Below, in pieces: positions 43,468 through 51,675 of a DNA stretch of 64,000 nt. How positions within the stretch are numbered: position 1 is the first letter of the stretch; each line of letters starts with the position of its first letter. The notes below the pieces were generated by a model that was not told the DNA's origin, ran no database searches, and worked only from the letters and a program-made list of their open reading frames with translations. The position numbers and the translations under genes are program-made. The stretch covers positions 481,575-545,574 of the forward strand of contig NZ_SMGQ01000011.1 of NCBI RefSeq assembly GCF_004339095.1, given 5' to 3'. This DNA comes from Natranaerovirga hydrolytica (GTDB lineage Bacteria > Bacillota > Clostridia > Lachnospirales > DSM-24629).

Positions 43468-44046
43468 CTACTCAAATATTTCATCTATTAAATTATCGAG
43501 CATAAATTCAAATACTTCAAAATGATTGTATGCCATCTTATCCTTCCCTGTTATTGAAAAGAGTAGTGACGCCATTACAGATAGTGCTTTTTCTTCGCTG
43601 ATTCGAAGTGTTAAAAAGGGCTTATTAATCATTTGCTTTGCTCCAGTAAGGCTATCAAAAAATATACTTTGCTTCTCAGCATCAGAAAGCTTGTTAATAA
43701 AACTTGTGAAGTCTTGACTTGAAGTGTCATATAAAAAAGGGCTTTTATCATACTCGCTATAAACTACTTTTAATGCCTTAGCTACTCCATATTTATTTTG
43801 TTCTTCCAACAATATGGCTTCTACTAGCTCATAAAGATTTTTTTGAATTATCCTTAATGTTTCTAAAAAAATGAGTTCCTTTGACTCAAAAAAAATATAG
43901 AATGCACCTTTTGATATACCAGCATTTGAACACAATTCTTCAATATTAGTTTTTTTATAGCCATATTTTTCCCAATTATTTTTGCAACAATCTATAAGTT
44001 TTTCTCGTATAACGCTTTTTTCCTGCTCACTAAATCCTTTCGGCAT
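43468..44046 (-). CDS. TetR/AcrR-family transcriptional regulator
   Basis: 192 residues. The N-terminal TetR domain is visible: VIREKLIDCCKNNWEKYGYK, then KTNIEELCSNAGISKGAFYI and FFESKELIFLETLR. The C-terminal ligand domain (60-192) has no recognised relatives. It probably represses a neighbouring or distant gene in response to a small molecule; the 82-residue membrane protein gene lies about 330 bases downstream on the same strand. Start ATG 44046 is preceded by AGGAGAAATT. Confidence 0.88.
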   Translation of the reverse strand: MPKGFSEQEKSVIREKLIDCCKNNWEKYGYKKTNIEELCSNAGISKGAFYIFFESKELIFLETLRIIQKNLYELVEAILLEEQNKYGVAKALKVVYSEYDKSPFLYDTSSQDFTSFINKLSDAEKQSIFFDSLTGAKQMINKPFLTLRISEEKALSVMASLLFSITGKDKMAYNHFEVFEFMLDNLIDEIFE

Positions 44047-44213
44047 AATTTCTCCTTCGTTGTGACTATAAGTATTTATTTATTCATATGTATTATATCT
44101 TTTAAATTATACCTTTGTCAATAAAATAAAAATCTGAAATCTTTCTCAATAATCTTTATAAAACGTTAATGACTTAAAAATCATATCCTATATGTTTACG
44201 CCTATTTTAAAGA

Positions 44214-44247
44214 GGCAAAAACCGTCATTTTTCCGTCGATTTTTGCC
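44214..44247. repeat. Inverted repeat beside copy B
   Basis: GGCAAAAA (44214-44221) and TTTTTGCC (44240-44247) enclose an 18-base loop. It adjoins the dispersed repeat at 44262 and may be part of that element or a terminator. Confidence 0.4.
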
Positions 44248-44261
44248 CCAAATTTATTCTT

Positions 44262-44342
44262 AAACTTGCTCGCAAGGATTTAGTTTTTACATTTCCATTG
44301 ATAACCTTTGTGCTACTGGGTTTGCGCTACATTGGACAGGTT
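44262..44342. repeat. Dispersed hairpin repeat, copy B
   Basis: In inverted orientation relative to copy A. On the minus strand it contains CCAATGTAGCGC, AAACCCAGTAGCAC, AAAGGTTATCAATGG and AAATCCTTGCGAGCAAGTTT, matching 41700-41782 in the same order with small changes. The gap 44047-44456 consists mostly of copies B and C and holds no gene. Confidence 0.65.
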
Positions 44343-44347
44343 AATAT

Positions 44348-44445
44348 AAAAGTTCTATCTGCAAACTTGCTTGCAAGGATTTGGAGATTGAACTTTCATT
44401 GAAACCTTGTGCCTGTAGCGCAGCGGAAGGCACAAGGTTTCAATG
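44348..44445. repeat. Dispersed hairpin repeat, copy C, with an 18-base-pair hairpin
   Basis: The core (ATCTGCAAACTTGCTTGCAA then GGATTTGGAGAT) is the exact reverse complement of 32 bases in copy A. The flanking stem is AAAGTTC/GAACTTT where copy A has AAAGTGT/ACACTTT, so both arms changed together. To its right a perfect 18-base-pair hairpin (44397-44414 with 44428-44445) replaces the GGTTATCAATG segment of copy A. Confidence 0.75.
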
Positions 44446-44456
44446 ATTATTGTATT

Positions 44457-44831
44457 TCATCTAATATATAAATATATTACAAGTACAAGTAAATAAACCA
44501 AGCTATTTATAGTAATTTTCATTTTTATCTTTGGATCTGTCTTTTTTATATAACTGATTGCAAAAAGAATACTAGTAATTATAAAATAATAGCTAAAAAA
44601 GATTAGCACTAGATAAAGGCTATAATCCAGTGTATAGATCATAATCGTCCAACTCAAACCAATTATAAAACCAATATTATCGCCTTGTCTTTCTTCTTCA
44701 TCTTCTTCAGGCCTTTTATTCTTTTTTCTTCCCCATACATTAAGTTGATAATTACTTTTTTTAAATTCTGTCACCATATCAACTGTTAGGTATATAAATG
44801 AATAGACAACTATTAAAACAACTAAAAGCAT
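44457..44831 (-). CDS. Unknown three-span membrane protein, copy 1 of a duplicated gene
   Basis: 124 residues. Hydrophobic segments at 1-17 (LLVVLIVVYSFIYLTV), about 52-95 (FIIGLSWTIMIYTLDYSLYL and SYYFIITSILFAISYI) and 107-123 surround a highly charged loop (NVWGRKKNKRPEEDEEERQG). No family recognised. It differs from the copy at 45965-46339 by two bases in 375 (Leu/Phe at residue 2, Met/Lys near residue 104). The start ATG 44831 follows GGGGGAAATT. The upstream flank is a diverged copy of the trp operon tail, so it lacks the flanking context of copy 2. Confidence 0.65.
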   Translation of the reverse strand: MLLVVLIVVYSFIYLTVDMVTEFKKSNYQLNVWGRKKNKRPEEDEEERQGDNIGFIIGLSWTIMIYTLDYSLYLVLIFFSYYFIITSILFAISYIKKTDPKIKMKITINSLVYLLVLVIYLYIR

Positions 44832-45133
44832 AATTTCCCCCTATAATTTTAAGTCCATTTTAATTATTTCACTTAATTATCTATCAATAGTATCTGATAA
44901 ATATATTTTAATTTTAACATGTTAAAACTTCTATGCTATATCCATTTAAATAAATATCTATAAAAAGTAACGAAAAAACTAATTTTGTTTTTTCGTTACC
45001 TTAAAATGCAAGTTCATTACATTAATCTATCATTTTTTTATTTTATATGATATATTTTTAGGTTTGTTAAAACAAAATAACACATTCTAAAATCCTGATT
45101 CCAAAAGGTGATACATTGAATATTAAAAAGTTT
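44832..45133. repeat. Diverged copy of the sequence between trpA and the 124-residue gene
   Basis: From about 44870 to 45133 it aligns with about 46480-46756, with blocks such as TTCATTACATTAATCTAT unchanged and frequent substitutions elsewhere. The trp terminator hairpin is retained at 44967-44979/44987-44999 (GTAACGAAAAAAC with GTTTTTTCGTTAC). The bases next to the start codon of copy 1 do not match copy 2. No gene seen. Confidence 0.7.
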
Positions 45134-45250
45134 CTAGTTAAGGGCTTTTTTAAATGACTCACACCATTCGATTGCTTCTGAAATATTACTTTCATCTTTC
45201 TTAATCTCATTTATAAATGCAGACCCAACAATAACGCCATCAAAGGTATA
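45134..45250 (-). pseudogene. trpA 3' fragment left by duplication
   Basis: The minus strand reads [20 protein letters not shown] then SEAIEWCESFKKALN and a TAG stop, matching the last about 36 residues of the intact TrpA (46757-47539) with a few substitutions. Upstream, similarity stops at about 45250 where the gene at 45269 ends. It has no start and cannot make an enzyme. It shows that the duplicated unit began inside trpA. Confidence 0.9.
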
Positions 45251-45268
45251 CAAATACAAATCTGTTTT

Positions 45269-45736
45269 TTATTGAATGACCTCATAATGTTTAACTTCGT
45301 TAGGATTTGTTTCATAGGCTAAGCCCTTAATAATTTCTGGTGGAACATCATCTGGATTTAAAGCGATATATAAGGTTTCATCCTTTGAAAAGATAAATGG
45401 CTTAAAAAAATCTGTTTGTTGATTATCTTCTAAGGTAATATCAAACCTATATAAGTCATGGCTTAACTTAATCAATTCATTTATTGTATAGTCATATATT
45501 ATTGCGTTTTCCCACCCTTCTAAGGCTAACTCATATAATGCTTCTTTTCTTTCTGGTTCCATATAAACATTGCTAAAAACTTCACCAACTTTATTTTCTT
45601 GAGCCGATTCTAAAAAATGATTCATTAAATCATAGGCTTCTTGTTCTGGAATTTCATTGTTTTTATTGGTCCATATATATAACATACTGAAAAATACCAA
45701 CAAAACAAAAGTTGGAATTAGATATTTTTTTTTCAT
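45269..45736 (-). CDS. Membrane-anchored protein of unknown function
   Basis: 155 residues with one N-terminal span (YLIPTFVLLVFFSMLYIW) and an acidic extracytoplasmic part with aromatic strands (YRFDITLEDNQQTDFFKPFI, LYIALNPDDVPPEIIKGL). No lipobox cysteine, so it is held by its uncleaved helix. Not recognised. Start ATG 45736 follows GGAGTGTACACT; the GTG in the site is 9 bases earlier. It sits between copy 2 of the 124-residue gene and the trpA fragment, so it belongs to the duplicated unit, but the second unit has no copy of it. Confidence 0.65.
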   Translation of the reverse strand: MKKKYLIPTFVLLVFFSMLYIWTNKNNEIPEQEAYDLMNHFLESAQENKVGEVFSNVYMEPERKEALYELALEGWENAIIYDYTINELIKLSHDLYRFDITLEDNQQTDFFKPFIFSKDETLYIALNPDDVPPEIIKGLAYETNPNEVKHYEVIQ

Positions 45737-45892
45737 AGTGTACACTCCTTCATTGTAAATTATAATTCGTTTATTAATTAAAAGAATATTACAGTCGTTT
45801 TATTTTTTATATAACTCTATTGGTAAAAGTATTATTGAAATAGCTTGCTTAATACTGTTTTCATTATAGGCCTACAAGTTACAGACATCTAT

Positions 45893-45952
45893 TAGACTTT
45901 CATTAAAACTTGTATCTCTTACGCCAGTAAGAGGCATAGGTTGAGTTCATAT
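45893..45952. repeat. Dispersed hairpin repeat, copy G
   Basis: TTAGACTTTCATTAAAACTT, then GTATCTCTTACGCCAGTAAG and AGGCATAGGTTGAGTTCATA. The second half is the inverted counterpart of copy D (8105-8145); the first resembles copy E (9383-9420). It lies between the two membrane-protein genes. Confidence 0.6.
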
Positions 45953-45964
45953 GATTCTTTTATT

Positions 45965-46339
45965 TCATCTAATATATAAATATATTACAAGTACAAGTAA
46001 ATAAACCAAGCTATTTATAGTAATTTTCTTTTTTATCTTTGGATCTGTCTTTTTTATATAACTGATTGCAAAAAGAATACTAGTAATTATAAAATAATAG
46101 CTAAAAAAGATTAGCACTAGATAAAGGCTATAATCCAGTGTATAGATCATAATCGTCCAACTCAAACCAATTATAAAACCAATATTATCGCCTTGTCTTT
46201 CTTCTTCATCTTCTTCAGGCCTTTTATTCTTTTTTCTTCCCCATACATTAAGTTGATAATTACTTTTTTTAAATTCTGTCACCATATCAACTGTTAGGTA
46301 TATAAATGAATAGACAACTATTAAAACAACTAAAAACAT
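45965..46339 (-). CDS. Unknown three-span membrane protein, copy 2 of a duplicated gene
   Basis: 124 residues, nearly identical to the product of 44457-44831 (residue 2 is Phe and residue 104 region reads KIKKKITI). Same layout: an N-terminal span, a charged loop (KKNKRPEEDEEERQ), a broad hydrophobic middle and a C-terminal span. The start ATG 46339 lies behind GTGGAGGAGTATT; the open frame runs further upstream without a ribosome site. It follows the trp operon on the same strand but after its terminator, so it likely has its own promoter in 46340-46580. Confidence 0.65.
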   Translation of the reverse strand: MFLVVLIVVYSFIYLTVDMVTEFKKSNYQLNVWGRKKNKRPEEDEEERQGDNIGFIIGLSWTIMIYTLDYSLYLVLIFFSYYFIITSILFAISYIKKTDPKIKKKITINSLVYLLVLVIYLYIR

Positions 46340-46587
46340 AATACTCCTCCACAAGTTTGAATTAATGATCACCCAACCTTATCTAGATTATATACCATTT
46401 AATCTACATATCTTTTTTTAAAAATAAACACTAAGAACTTAGCCTTAACTTAGGGATATACAAAAAAATTTCTTAATCCTCTCTAATCCATTTACTTAAT
46501 TATGTATTAATATTCTTTTATAATTATATTTAAACTTTATCATGTTAATACCTTCTATACTATATCGTTGTCACCAAATATCTATAA

Positions 46588-46626
46588 AAGGTAACGAAAA
46601 AACAAAATTTGTTTTTTTGTTACCTT
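46588..46626 (-). terminator. trp operon terminator
   Basis: AAGGTAACGAAAAAAC (46588-46603) pairs with GTTTTTTTGTTACCTT (46611-46626), one G-T pair, 7-base loop. It lies about 130 bases after the trpA stop and is duplicated at 44967-44999. The rest of the gap 46340-46756 shows no gene. Confidence 0.7.
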
Positions 46627-46756
46627 AAAATACAAGTTCATTACATTAATCTATTAATTCATTGTTTTATATGATATAATTATAGATTTATTTGAAATAA
46701 TATAACACATTAAAAATTCTGATTCCAAAGATTATACATTGACTATCAAAAGGTTT

Positions 46757-47539
46757 CTAATTAAGGGCTTTTTTAAATGACTGACACCATTCTATGGCTT
46801 TAGAAATATCCTTTTCATTTTTCTTAATTTCATTAATGAACGCTGAACCAACAATGACACCATCAATGGTATTTTCTATGGGATTGATATCCTCTGGTTT
46901 GGTAATTCCAAAGCCTAACATTAATGGCATATCTGTTTTGGATTTTAAAGTGGTTAAGAATTCACCTAATTGACCATGAAAAGCATGCTCTTGTCCAGTT
47001 ACACCTAACGAGGAAATGCAATATAAGAAGCCCTTTGATTGTTCTAGAATTTTTGGCAACCTTTTTAATGAAGTTGGTGCAACCAATTGAATGTTAATAA
47101 GGGCATCTGTTGTTAATAATGCCGTTAATTCGTCTTGTTCTTCAAGAGGTAAGTCAGGAATAATCAATCCGTCTACCCCTACTTTTATACAGTCTTCTAC
47201 AAAATGATCTAATCCATAATGCAATACAGTGTTATAGTACAACATAAGTATAATAGGCACATCACATTCTTTTCTAACGTCTTTTACAATGTTTAGAACC
47301 TTTTTATGAGACATACCATTTGCTAATGCTTTTGCACCTACCTCTTGTATAACAGAGCCATCTGCTACAGGGTCTGAAAAAGGTACACCGATCTCTAAAA
47401 TGTCTACGCCTGCTTTTGCTTGTTCTAAAATTAATGCCTTCGTCTTATTTTCATCTGGATAACCAGCCATAATGTAAGTGATAAATGCCTTTTCATTTTT
47501 TTGCTTTAAATTGGCTAACTTTATTTCAATTCTATTCAT
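46757..47539 (-). CDS. trpA: Tryptophan synthase alpha chain
   Basis: 260 residues. It cleaves indole-3-glycerol phosphate to indole, which passes to TrpB. Signature [20 protein letters not shown], the catalytic Glu in [20 protein letters not shown], the catalytic Asp in [15 protein letters not shown], and the phosphate site [13 protein letters not shown]. The GTG at 47548 lies in AAGGTG; ATG 47539 is preferred. It overlaps the trpB stop by 8 bases. Last gene of the trpEGDCFBA operon. Confidence 0.96.
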   Translation of the reverse strand: MNRIEIKLANLKQKNEKAFITYIMAGYPDENKTKALILEQAKAGVDILEIGVPFSDPVADGSVIQEVGAKALANGMSHKKVLNIVKDVRKECDVPIILMLYYNTVLHYGLDHFVEDCIKVGVDGLIIPDLPLEEQDELTALLTTDALINIQLVAPTSLKRLPKILEQSKGFLYCISSLGVTGQEHAFHGQLGEFLTTLKSKTDMPLMLGFGITKPEDINPIENTIDGVIVGSAFINEIKKNEKDISKAIEWCQSFKKALN

Positions 47540-48725
47540 TGATTTCACCTTCTTTTTCTTTTAAGTAATCTCCTATGGTATGGACATCTTTATCGCCACG
47601 TCCAGATAAATTGATCACAAGAATCTCATCTTTTTTCATTTCTTTAGCCTTTTTCATTCCATAAGCAACAGCATGGGAACTTTCTAATGCGGGTATAATC
47701 CCTTCTTTTTTACAAAGCAACATAAAAGCTTCAACGGCTTCATCATCTGTAATGGATACATATTGTACCCGTTTGGTATCTTTTAAATAAGAATGTTCCG
47801 GTCCAATGCCTGGATAATCCAATCCAGCAGAAATGGAATGCGCCAATTCAACATTGCCATTATCATCTTGTAACAAATAACTTTTCATACCATGTAATAC
47901 GCCAATATTGCCTTTTGCAAGAGAACAAGCGTGTCTGTCCGTGTCAACACCTTCTCCTGCTGCCTCAACCCCAATTAACGCCACATCGTCCTCTAATAAA
48001 GGATGAAACATTCCCATAGCATTACTGCCTCCTCCTACACAAGCAATAACACTATCTGGCAACCGGCCTTCTTGCTCTAGGATTTGTTCTTTTGTTTCTT
48101 CACCAATGATTTGTTGAAAGGTTCTAACCATCTTTGGATAGGGGTGAGGACCTACAACAGAACCAATAATATAAAAGGTATCTTCCACATTTTTTGCCCA
48201 AGAACGAATGGCTTCACTGGTGGCTTCTTTTAATGTTTTGCTACCGTTTTTAACACTTTGAACCTTTGCACCTAACAACTCCATTCTAAAAACATTAAGG
48301 GATTGGCGTCGCATATCTTCTTCACCCATATATACCACACATTCCATATCAAATAATGCTGCACCTGTAGCTGTGGCTACACCATGCTGTCCTGCTCCTG
48401 TTTCAGCAATAATTTTAGTCTTACCTAAACGTTTTGCAAGTAAAATCTGTCCAATCACATTGTTAATCTTATGAGCCCCTGTATGGTTCAAATCTTCTCT
48501 TTTCAAATAAATCTTTGCACCACCTACATGTTCTGTTAAACGACTGGCATAATACAAAGGACTGGGACGCCCAACATATTGTTTAAGATAATACTTAAAT
48601 TCATCTATAAATGTTTGATCATTAATGGCCTCATCTAAGGCTTCATTTAACTCTTTTAAAGTTTGCATTAAAGTTTCTGGCACATACTGTCCACCAAAAA
48701 CACCGTATTTACTCTTATTTGTCAT
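47532..48725 (-). CDS. trpB: Tryptophan synthase beta chain
   Basis: 397 residues. PLP enzyme joining indole and serine to tryptophan. The PLP lysine lies in [20 protein letters not shown], the substrate loop [19 protein letters not shown], and the phosphate-binding glycines in [13 protein letters not shown]-terminal [15 protein letters not shown] is the classical TrpB1 start. It overlaps trpF by 11 bases; AGGTGAGAAATT precedes ATG 48725. Confidence 0.97.
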   Translation of the reverse strand: MTNKSKYGVFGGQYVPETLMQTLKELNEALDEAINDQTFIDEFKYYLKQYVGRPSPLYYASRLTEHVGGAKIYLKREDLNHTGAHKINNVIGQILLAKRLGKTKIIAETGAGQHGVATATGAALFDMECVVYMGEEDMRRQSLNVFRMELLGAKVQSVKNGSKTLKEATSEAIRSWAKNVEDTFYIIGSVVGPHPYPKMVRTFQQIIGEETKEQILEQEGRLPDSVIACVGGGSNAMGMFHPLLEDDVALIGVEAAGEGVDTDRHACSLAKGNIGVLHGMKSYLLQDDNGNVELAHSISAGLDYPGIGPEHSYLKDTKRVQYVSITDDEAVEAFMLLCKKEGIIPALESSHAVAYGMKKAKEMKKDEILVINLSGRGDKDVHTIGDYLKEKEGEINE

Positions 48726-49317
48726 AATTTCTCACCTTTCTTACAAATGTTTTTATTTTTTCATAAGATTTGCCGTTGGCATCTTCTACCCCTGAGCTAA
48801 CATCTACTATGTGAGGATGTGCAGTCTTAATAGCCGTATCAACATTTTCAGCATTAAGACCTCCTGCCAGTATAATATTGGATTGTGTAGACAATTGTTT
48901 AAGCAATTCCCAATCAAAGGGTTTGCCACTTCCGGGGTTTTTGCCATCTAATACATATCCAACAATATTGTGATGGCCTATCATTTCATTTAAAGAAGCT
49001 TCATTACAAATTGAAACCCCTTGCCATATATTTTGGTCAATCCTTGCTAACCATTTTTCAGGAATGATACCATGCCACTGAATGATATCAAATTGCCCAT
49101 CTATAACCCATTGAACCAAATCATCTGTAGGGTCTTTTAACACCGCCACAGTTTTGATGTCTTTGTTTAATAACTTGCGTAGCTTAATTGCCTTTTCTAC
49201 AGTGATTTTTCTTTTTGAAGTGGCAAAGACAAACCCAACATAATCCACCGCCATATCATTTAATGCCTGAATTTCCTCTGGTTTTGTAATGCCACAAACC
49301 TTTATTTTAGGAATCAA
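48715..49317 (-). CDS. trpF: Phosphoribosylanthranilate isomerase
   Basis: 200 residues, a single TIM barrel. Catalytic Cys in [36 protein letters not shown], and the C-terminal phosphate site in [15 protein letters not shown] and [18 protein letters not shown]. It isomerises N-(5'-phosphoribosyl)anthranilate. The start is TTG 49317; no ATG precedes the conserved region in frame. It overlaps trpC by 11 bases. Confidence 0.95.
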   Translation of the reverse strand: MIPKIKVCGITKPEEIQALNDMAVDYVGFVFATSKRKITVEKAIKLRKLLNKDIKTVAVLKDPTDDLVQWVIDGQFDIIQWHGIIPEKWLARIDQNIWQGVSICNEASLNEMIGHHNIVGYVLDGKNPGSGKPFDWELLKQLSTQSNIILAGGLNAENVDTAIKTAHPHIVDVSSGVEDANGKSYEKIKTFVRKVRNYDK

Positions 49318-50092
49318 AATATTGCTTCCACTCCTTTACTGTCTGCTTCGGATGTTCCATTTCCATTAATGTTCGACCCACTAATATGCCATCTACTTTA
49401 ATCTCTTTTAGATCACTGATATCCTTTTCATCTTTAATGCCACTTTCTGATATAACCAATCGATCACTAGGTATGAAAGGAACCAGTTCTCTGGTTGTTG
49501 TCAAATCAATGGAAAAATCTTTTAAATTTCTATTGTTAATGCCTATTATGCGTGCATTGGTTTTCAAGGCTTTTTCTAAGTCTTCTTTGTTGTGAACTTC
49601 CATTAATACTTCTAAATTAAGGGTTCTTGCCAAGGCACATAACATGATTAAATCGTCTTCTTTTAGGGCTGTTGCGATTAATAATATGGCATCTGCACCA
49701 ATAACTTTTGCTTCATAGATTTGATAGGCATCTATAATAAAATCTTTTCTAAGCAAAGGTTTCTGTGTCTTGTGTCTCACTTCTTTAAAAATCTCTACAC
49801 TGCCTTTAAAATAATCTTCTTCTGTAAGAACAGAAATGGCATCAACGGACTGATCGTATTGATTGATTCTTTGGTCTAAAGAAAGCATAACGTCTAAGTC
49901 TCCTGTTGAAGGAGAGGCCTTTTTGATTTCTCCTATTACCGATAAGCCTTGTTGACTAATGGCATGATAAAATGTATTCTCTAAATCCATTTCCATTGCT
50001 ATTGCTTTTTCTTTTATAAGCTCTAAAGGTTTTGCTTTTTTAACGGCTTCTAATCTTATTTTTTTCTTTCCAATAATTTCATCTAATATCAT
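49307..50092 (-). CDS. trpC: Indole-3-glycerol phosphate synthase
   Basis: 261 residues. The family start VIGEIKKASPSTGDLD holds the catalytic lysine; VLTEEDYFKGSVEIF, LLRKDFIIDAYQIYEAK, and IGINNRNLKDFSIDLTTT followed by VISESGIKDEKDI complete the TIM barrel. It makes indole-3-glycerol phosphate from CdRP. Separate from trpF, unlike the fused enzyme of enterobacteria. Start overlaps the trpD stop by 4 bases (ATGA-type coupling). Confidence 0.96.
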   Translation of the reverse strand: MILDEIIGKKKIRLEAVKKAKPLELIKEKAIAMEMDLENTFYHAISQQGLSVIGEIKKASPSTGDLDVMLSLDQRINQYDQSVDAISVLTEEDYFKGSVEIFKEVRHKTQKPLLRKDFIIDAYQIYEAKVIGADAILLIATALKEDDLIMLCALARTLNLEVLMEVHNKEDLEKALKTNARIIGINNRNLKDFSIDLTTTRELVPFIPSDRLVISESGIKDEKDISDLKEIKVDGILVGRTLMEMEHPKQTVKEWKQYFDS

Positions 50093-51105
50093 TTCATCAC
50101 CTCAGTGTATTTTACATAGGATTCTAGTTTATCATAGACTTTATGAGAATCAATCAGTTCTTTTGCTAATTCAATACCTTCTTGAATGGATTGGGCTTTG
50201 TTAGCAATATAAAGTGCTGCACCACTATTGAGTAATAATATATCTCTTTTTGCCCCTTGTTCTCCTTTAAAGATATTTATTAAGATCTTAGCATTTTCTT
50301 CTTTGTCCCCACCTTTTATATCTTCTAAAGTGCCTCGTCTCATACCAAAGTCTTCTGGCTTTATATAGTAGGTTTTAATGTCCTTATGGTCTAATTCAGT
50401 AACTTTGGTTTCTGCTGCCACTGAAATTTCATCTAACCCATCTTTTCCTTGAACCACCAATGCTCTTTTTACGCCAACTTTTTGTAACGCCTTTGCCATC
50501 GTCTCCGTTAAAGCTTCATCATAAACCCCTAATAGTTGGTATTTCGCTGATGCAGGGTTGGATAATGGGCCTAGCACATTAAAAATAGTTCTAAATCCTA
50601 ATGCTTGACGAACTGGCATGGCATATTTCATTGCTTGATGGTGCTTAGGGGCAAATAAGAAGCCAATATTCTCATTTAATACACACTCTTTAATTTGATC
50701 TTTATTAAGCTCTAAATTCACATTTAAAGCTTCTAAAACATCTGCACTGCCACATTTACTGCTAATGGATCGGTTACCATGTTTAACCACTTTCAAGCCA
50801 GCAGTTGCCAATACAAATGCAACACCAGTGGATATATTAAACGTTGATGCCCCATCTCCACCTGTACCACAAGTATCAATGGAATGGTCATCATTAATTT
50901 CTATCTTATCTGCCTTCTCTCGCATAACTTTTGCCGCTCCAGCGATTTCATCGGCAGTTTCACCTTTTAATTTTAAAGCCGTTAAGAAAGAAGACAATAC
51001 AATGGGGTCCACTTGGCCACTCATAATTTCTGTCATAACTTCCATCATTTCTGTTTCCGTTAAATCTTCTTTGAGCACTACTTTTGTTAATGCTTCATGT
51101 ATCAT
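50089..51105 (-). CDS. trpD: Anthranilate phosphoribosyltransferase
   Basis: 338 residues. It joins anthranilate to PRPP. PRPP-binding loop SIDTCGTGGDGASTFNIST, then KHGNRSISSKCGSADVLEAL and the NVLGPLSNPASAKYQLLGVY segment are all present; metal-binding acidic residues lie in KDGLDEISVAAETKV. Free-standing TrpD, not fused to TrpG. AAAGGAGTGGTTTAA precedes ATG 51105 and the gene abuts trpG. Confidence 0.97.
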   Translation of the reverse strand: MIHEALTKVVLKEDLTETEMMEVMTEIMSGQVDPIVLSSFLTALKLKGETADEIAGAAKVMREKADKIEINDDHSIDTCGTGGDGASTFNISTGVAFVLATAGLKVVKHGNRSISSKCGSADVLEALNVNLELNKDQIKECVLNENIGFLFAPKHHQAMKYAMPVRQALGFRTIFNVLGPLSNPASAKYQLLGVYDEALTETMAKALQKVGVKRALVVQGKDGLDEISVAAETKVTELDHKDIKTYYIKPEDFGMRRGTLEDIKGGDKEENAKILINIFKGEQGAKRDILLLNSGAALYIANKAQSIQEGIELAKELIDSHKVYDKLESYVKYTEVMK

Positions 51106-51675
51106 TTAAACCACTCCTTTTACAAAGTTTTCAATTATATCATAACCTTGATCCGTATAGATGGATTCTGGATGGAACTGTAATCCAATGGTGGGATAGG
51201 TTTTGTGTTGAATCGCCATAATGACTTCATCATCTGTTTTAGCTGTAATTTCTAATACCTCAGGCAACTGATTTTCTATAACGGATAGAGAGTGATATCT
51301 TGCCACCTTTAAAGGGTTCTCTGCTCCTTTAAAAATGCCTTTGTCATTATGGTTAATGGTAGATTGTTTGCCATGAAATAATTCTTTTGCGTAACTTACA
51401 GTACCACCAAAAGCAGCAGCAATACATTGATGACCTAAGCATATGCCTAATATAGGAACCGCTTTTGCAAAGGTTTTAACAACGTCCATACAAATACCAG
51501 CTTCATAGGGTGTTTTTGGACCAGGTGATAATATGATTTTTTCTGGGTTCAATGCTTTGATTTCTTCTAGGGTAATTTTATCGTTACGTACCACTTTTAT
51601 ATCTGTTGTAAATTTCCCAATATATTGATACAAGTTATAAGTAAATGAATCGTAATTATCGATGAGTAGTATCAA
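51106..51675 (-). CDS. trpG: Anthranilate synthase glutaminase component
   Basis: 189 residues. Class I glutamine amidotransferase supplying ammonia to TrpE. Catalytic Cys in LGICLGHQCIAAAFGG, His-Glu pair in GLQFHPESIYTDQGY, and oxyanion segment KIILSPGPKTPYEAG. Start: the family opening is ILLIDNYDSFTYNLYQ, which begins with TTG 51675, 9 bases after AGGAGG. An ATG six bases upstream is only 3-4 bases from the site. It overlaps the trpE stop by 20 bases. In some species the same subunit also serves folate synthesis; no pab genes are nearby. Confidence 0.94.
   Translation of the reverse strand: MILLIDNYDSFTYNLYQYIGKFTTDIKVVRNDKITLEEIKALNPEKIILSPGPKTPYEAGICMDVVKTFAKAVPILGICLGHQCIAAAFGGTVSYAKELFHGKQSTINHNDKGIFKGAENPLKVARYHSLSVIENQLPEVLEITAKTDDEVIMAIQHKTYPTIGLQFHPESIYTDQGYDIIENFVKGVV

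Noticed and set aside
41700-44445. CRISPR array
   Set aside because: The repeats are scattered, inverted relative to each other and lack regular spacers; no cas genes.
44457-46339. Duplicated membrane gene as a transposable element
   Set aside because: No transposase, no terminal inverted repeats at the copy edges; the trpA fragment shows an ordinary tandem duplication.
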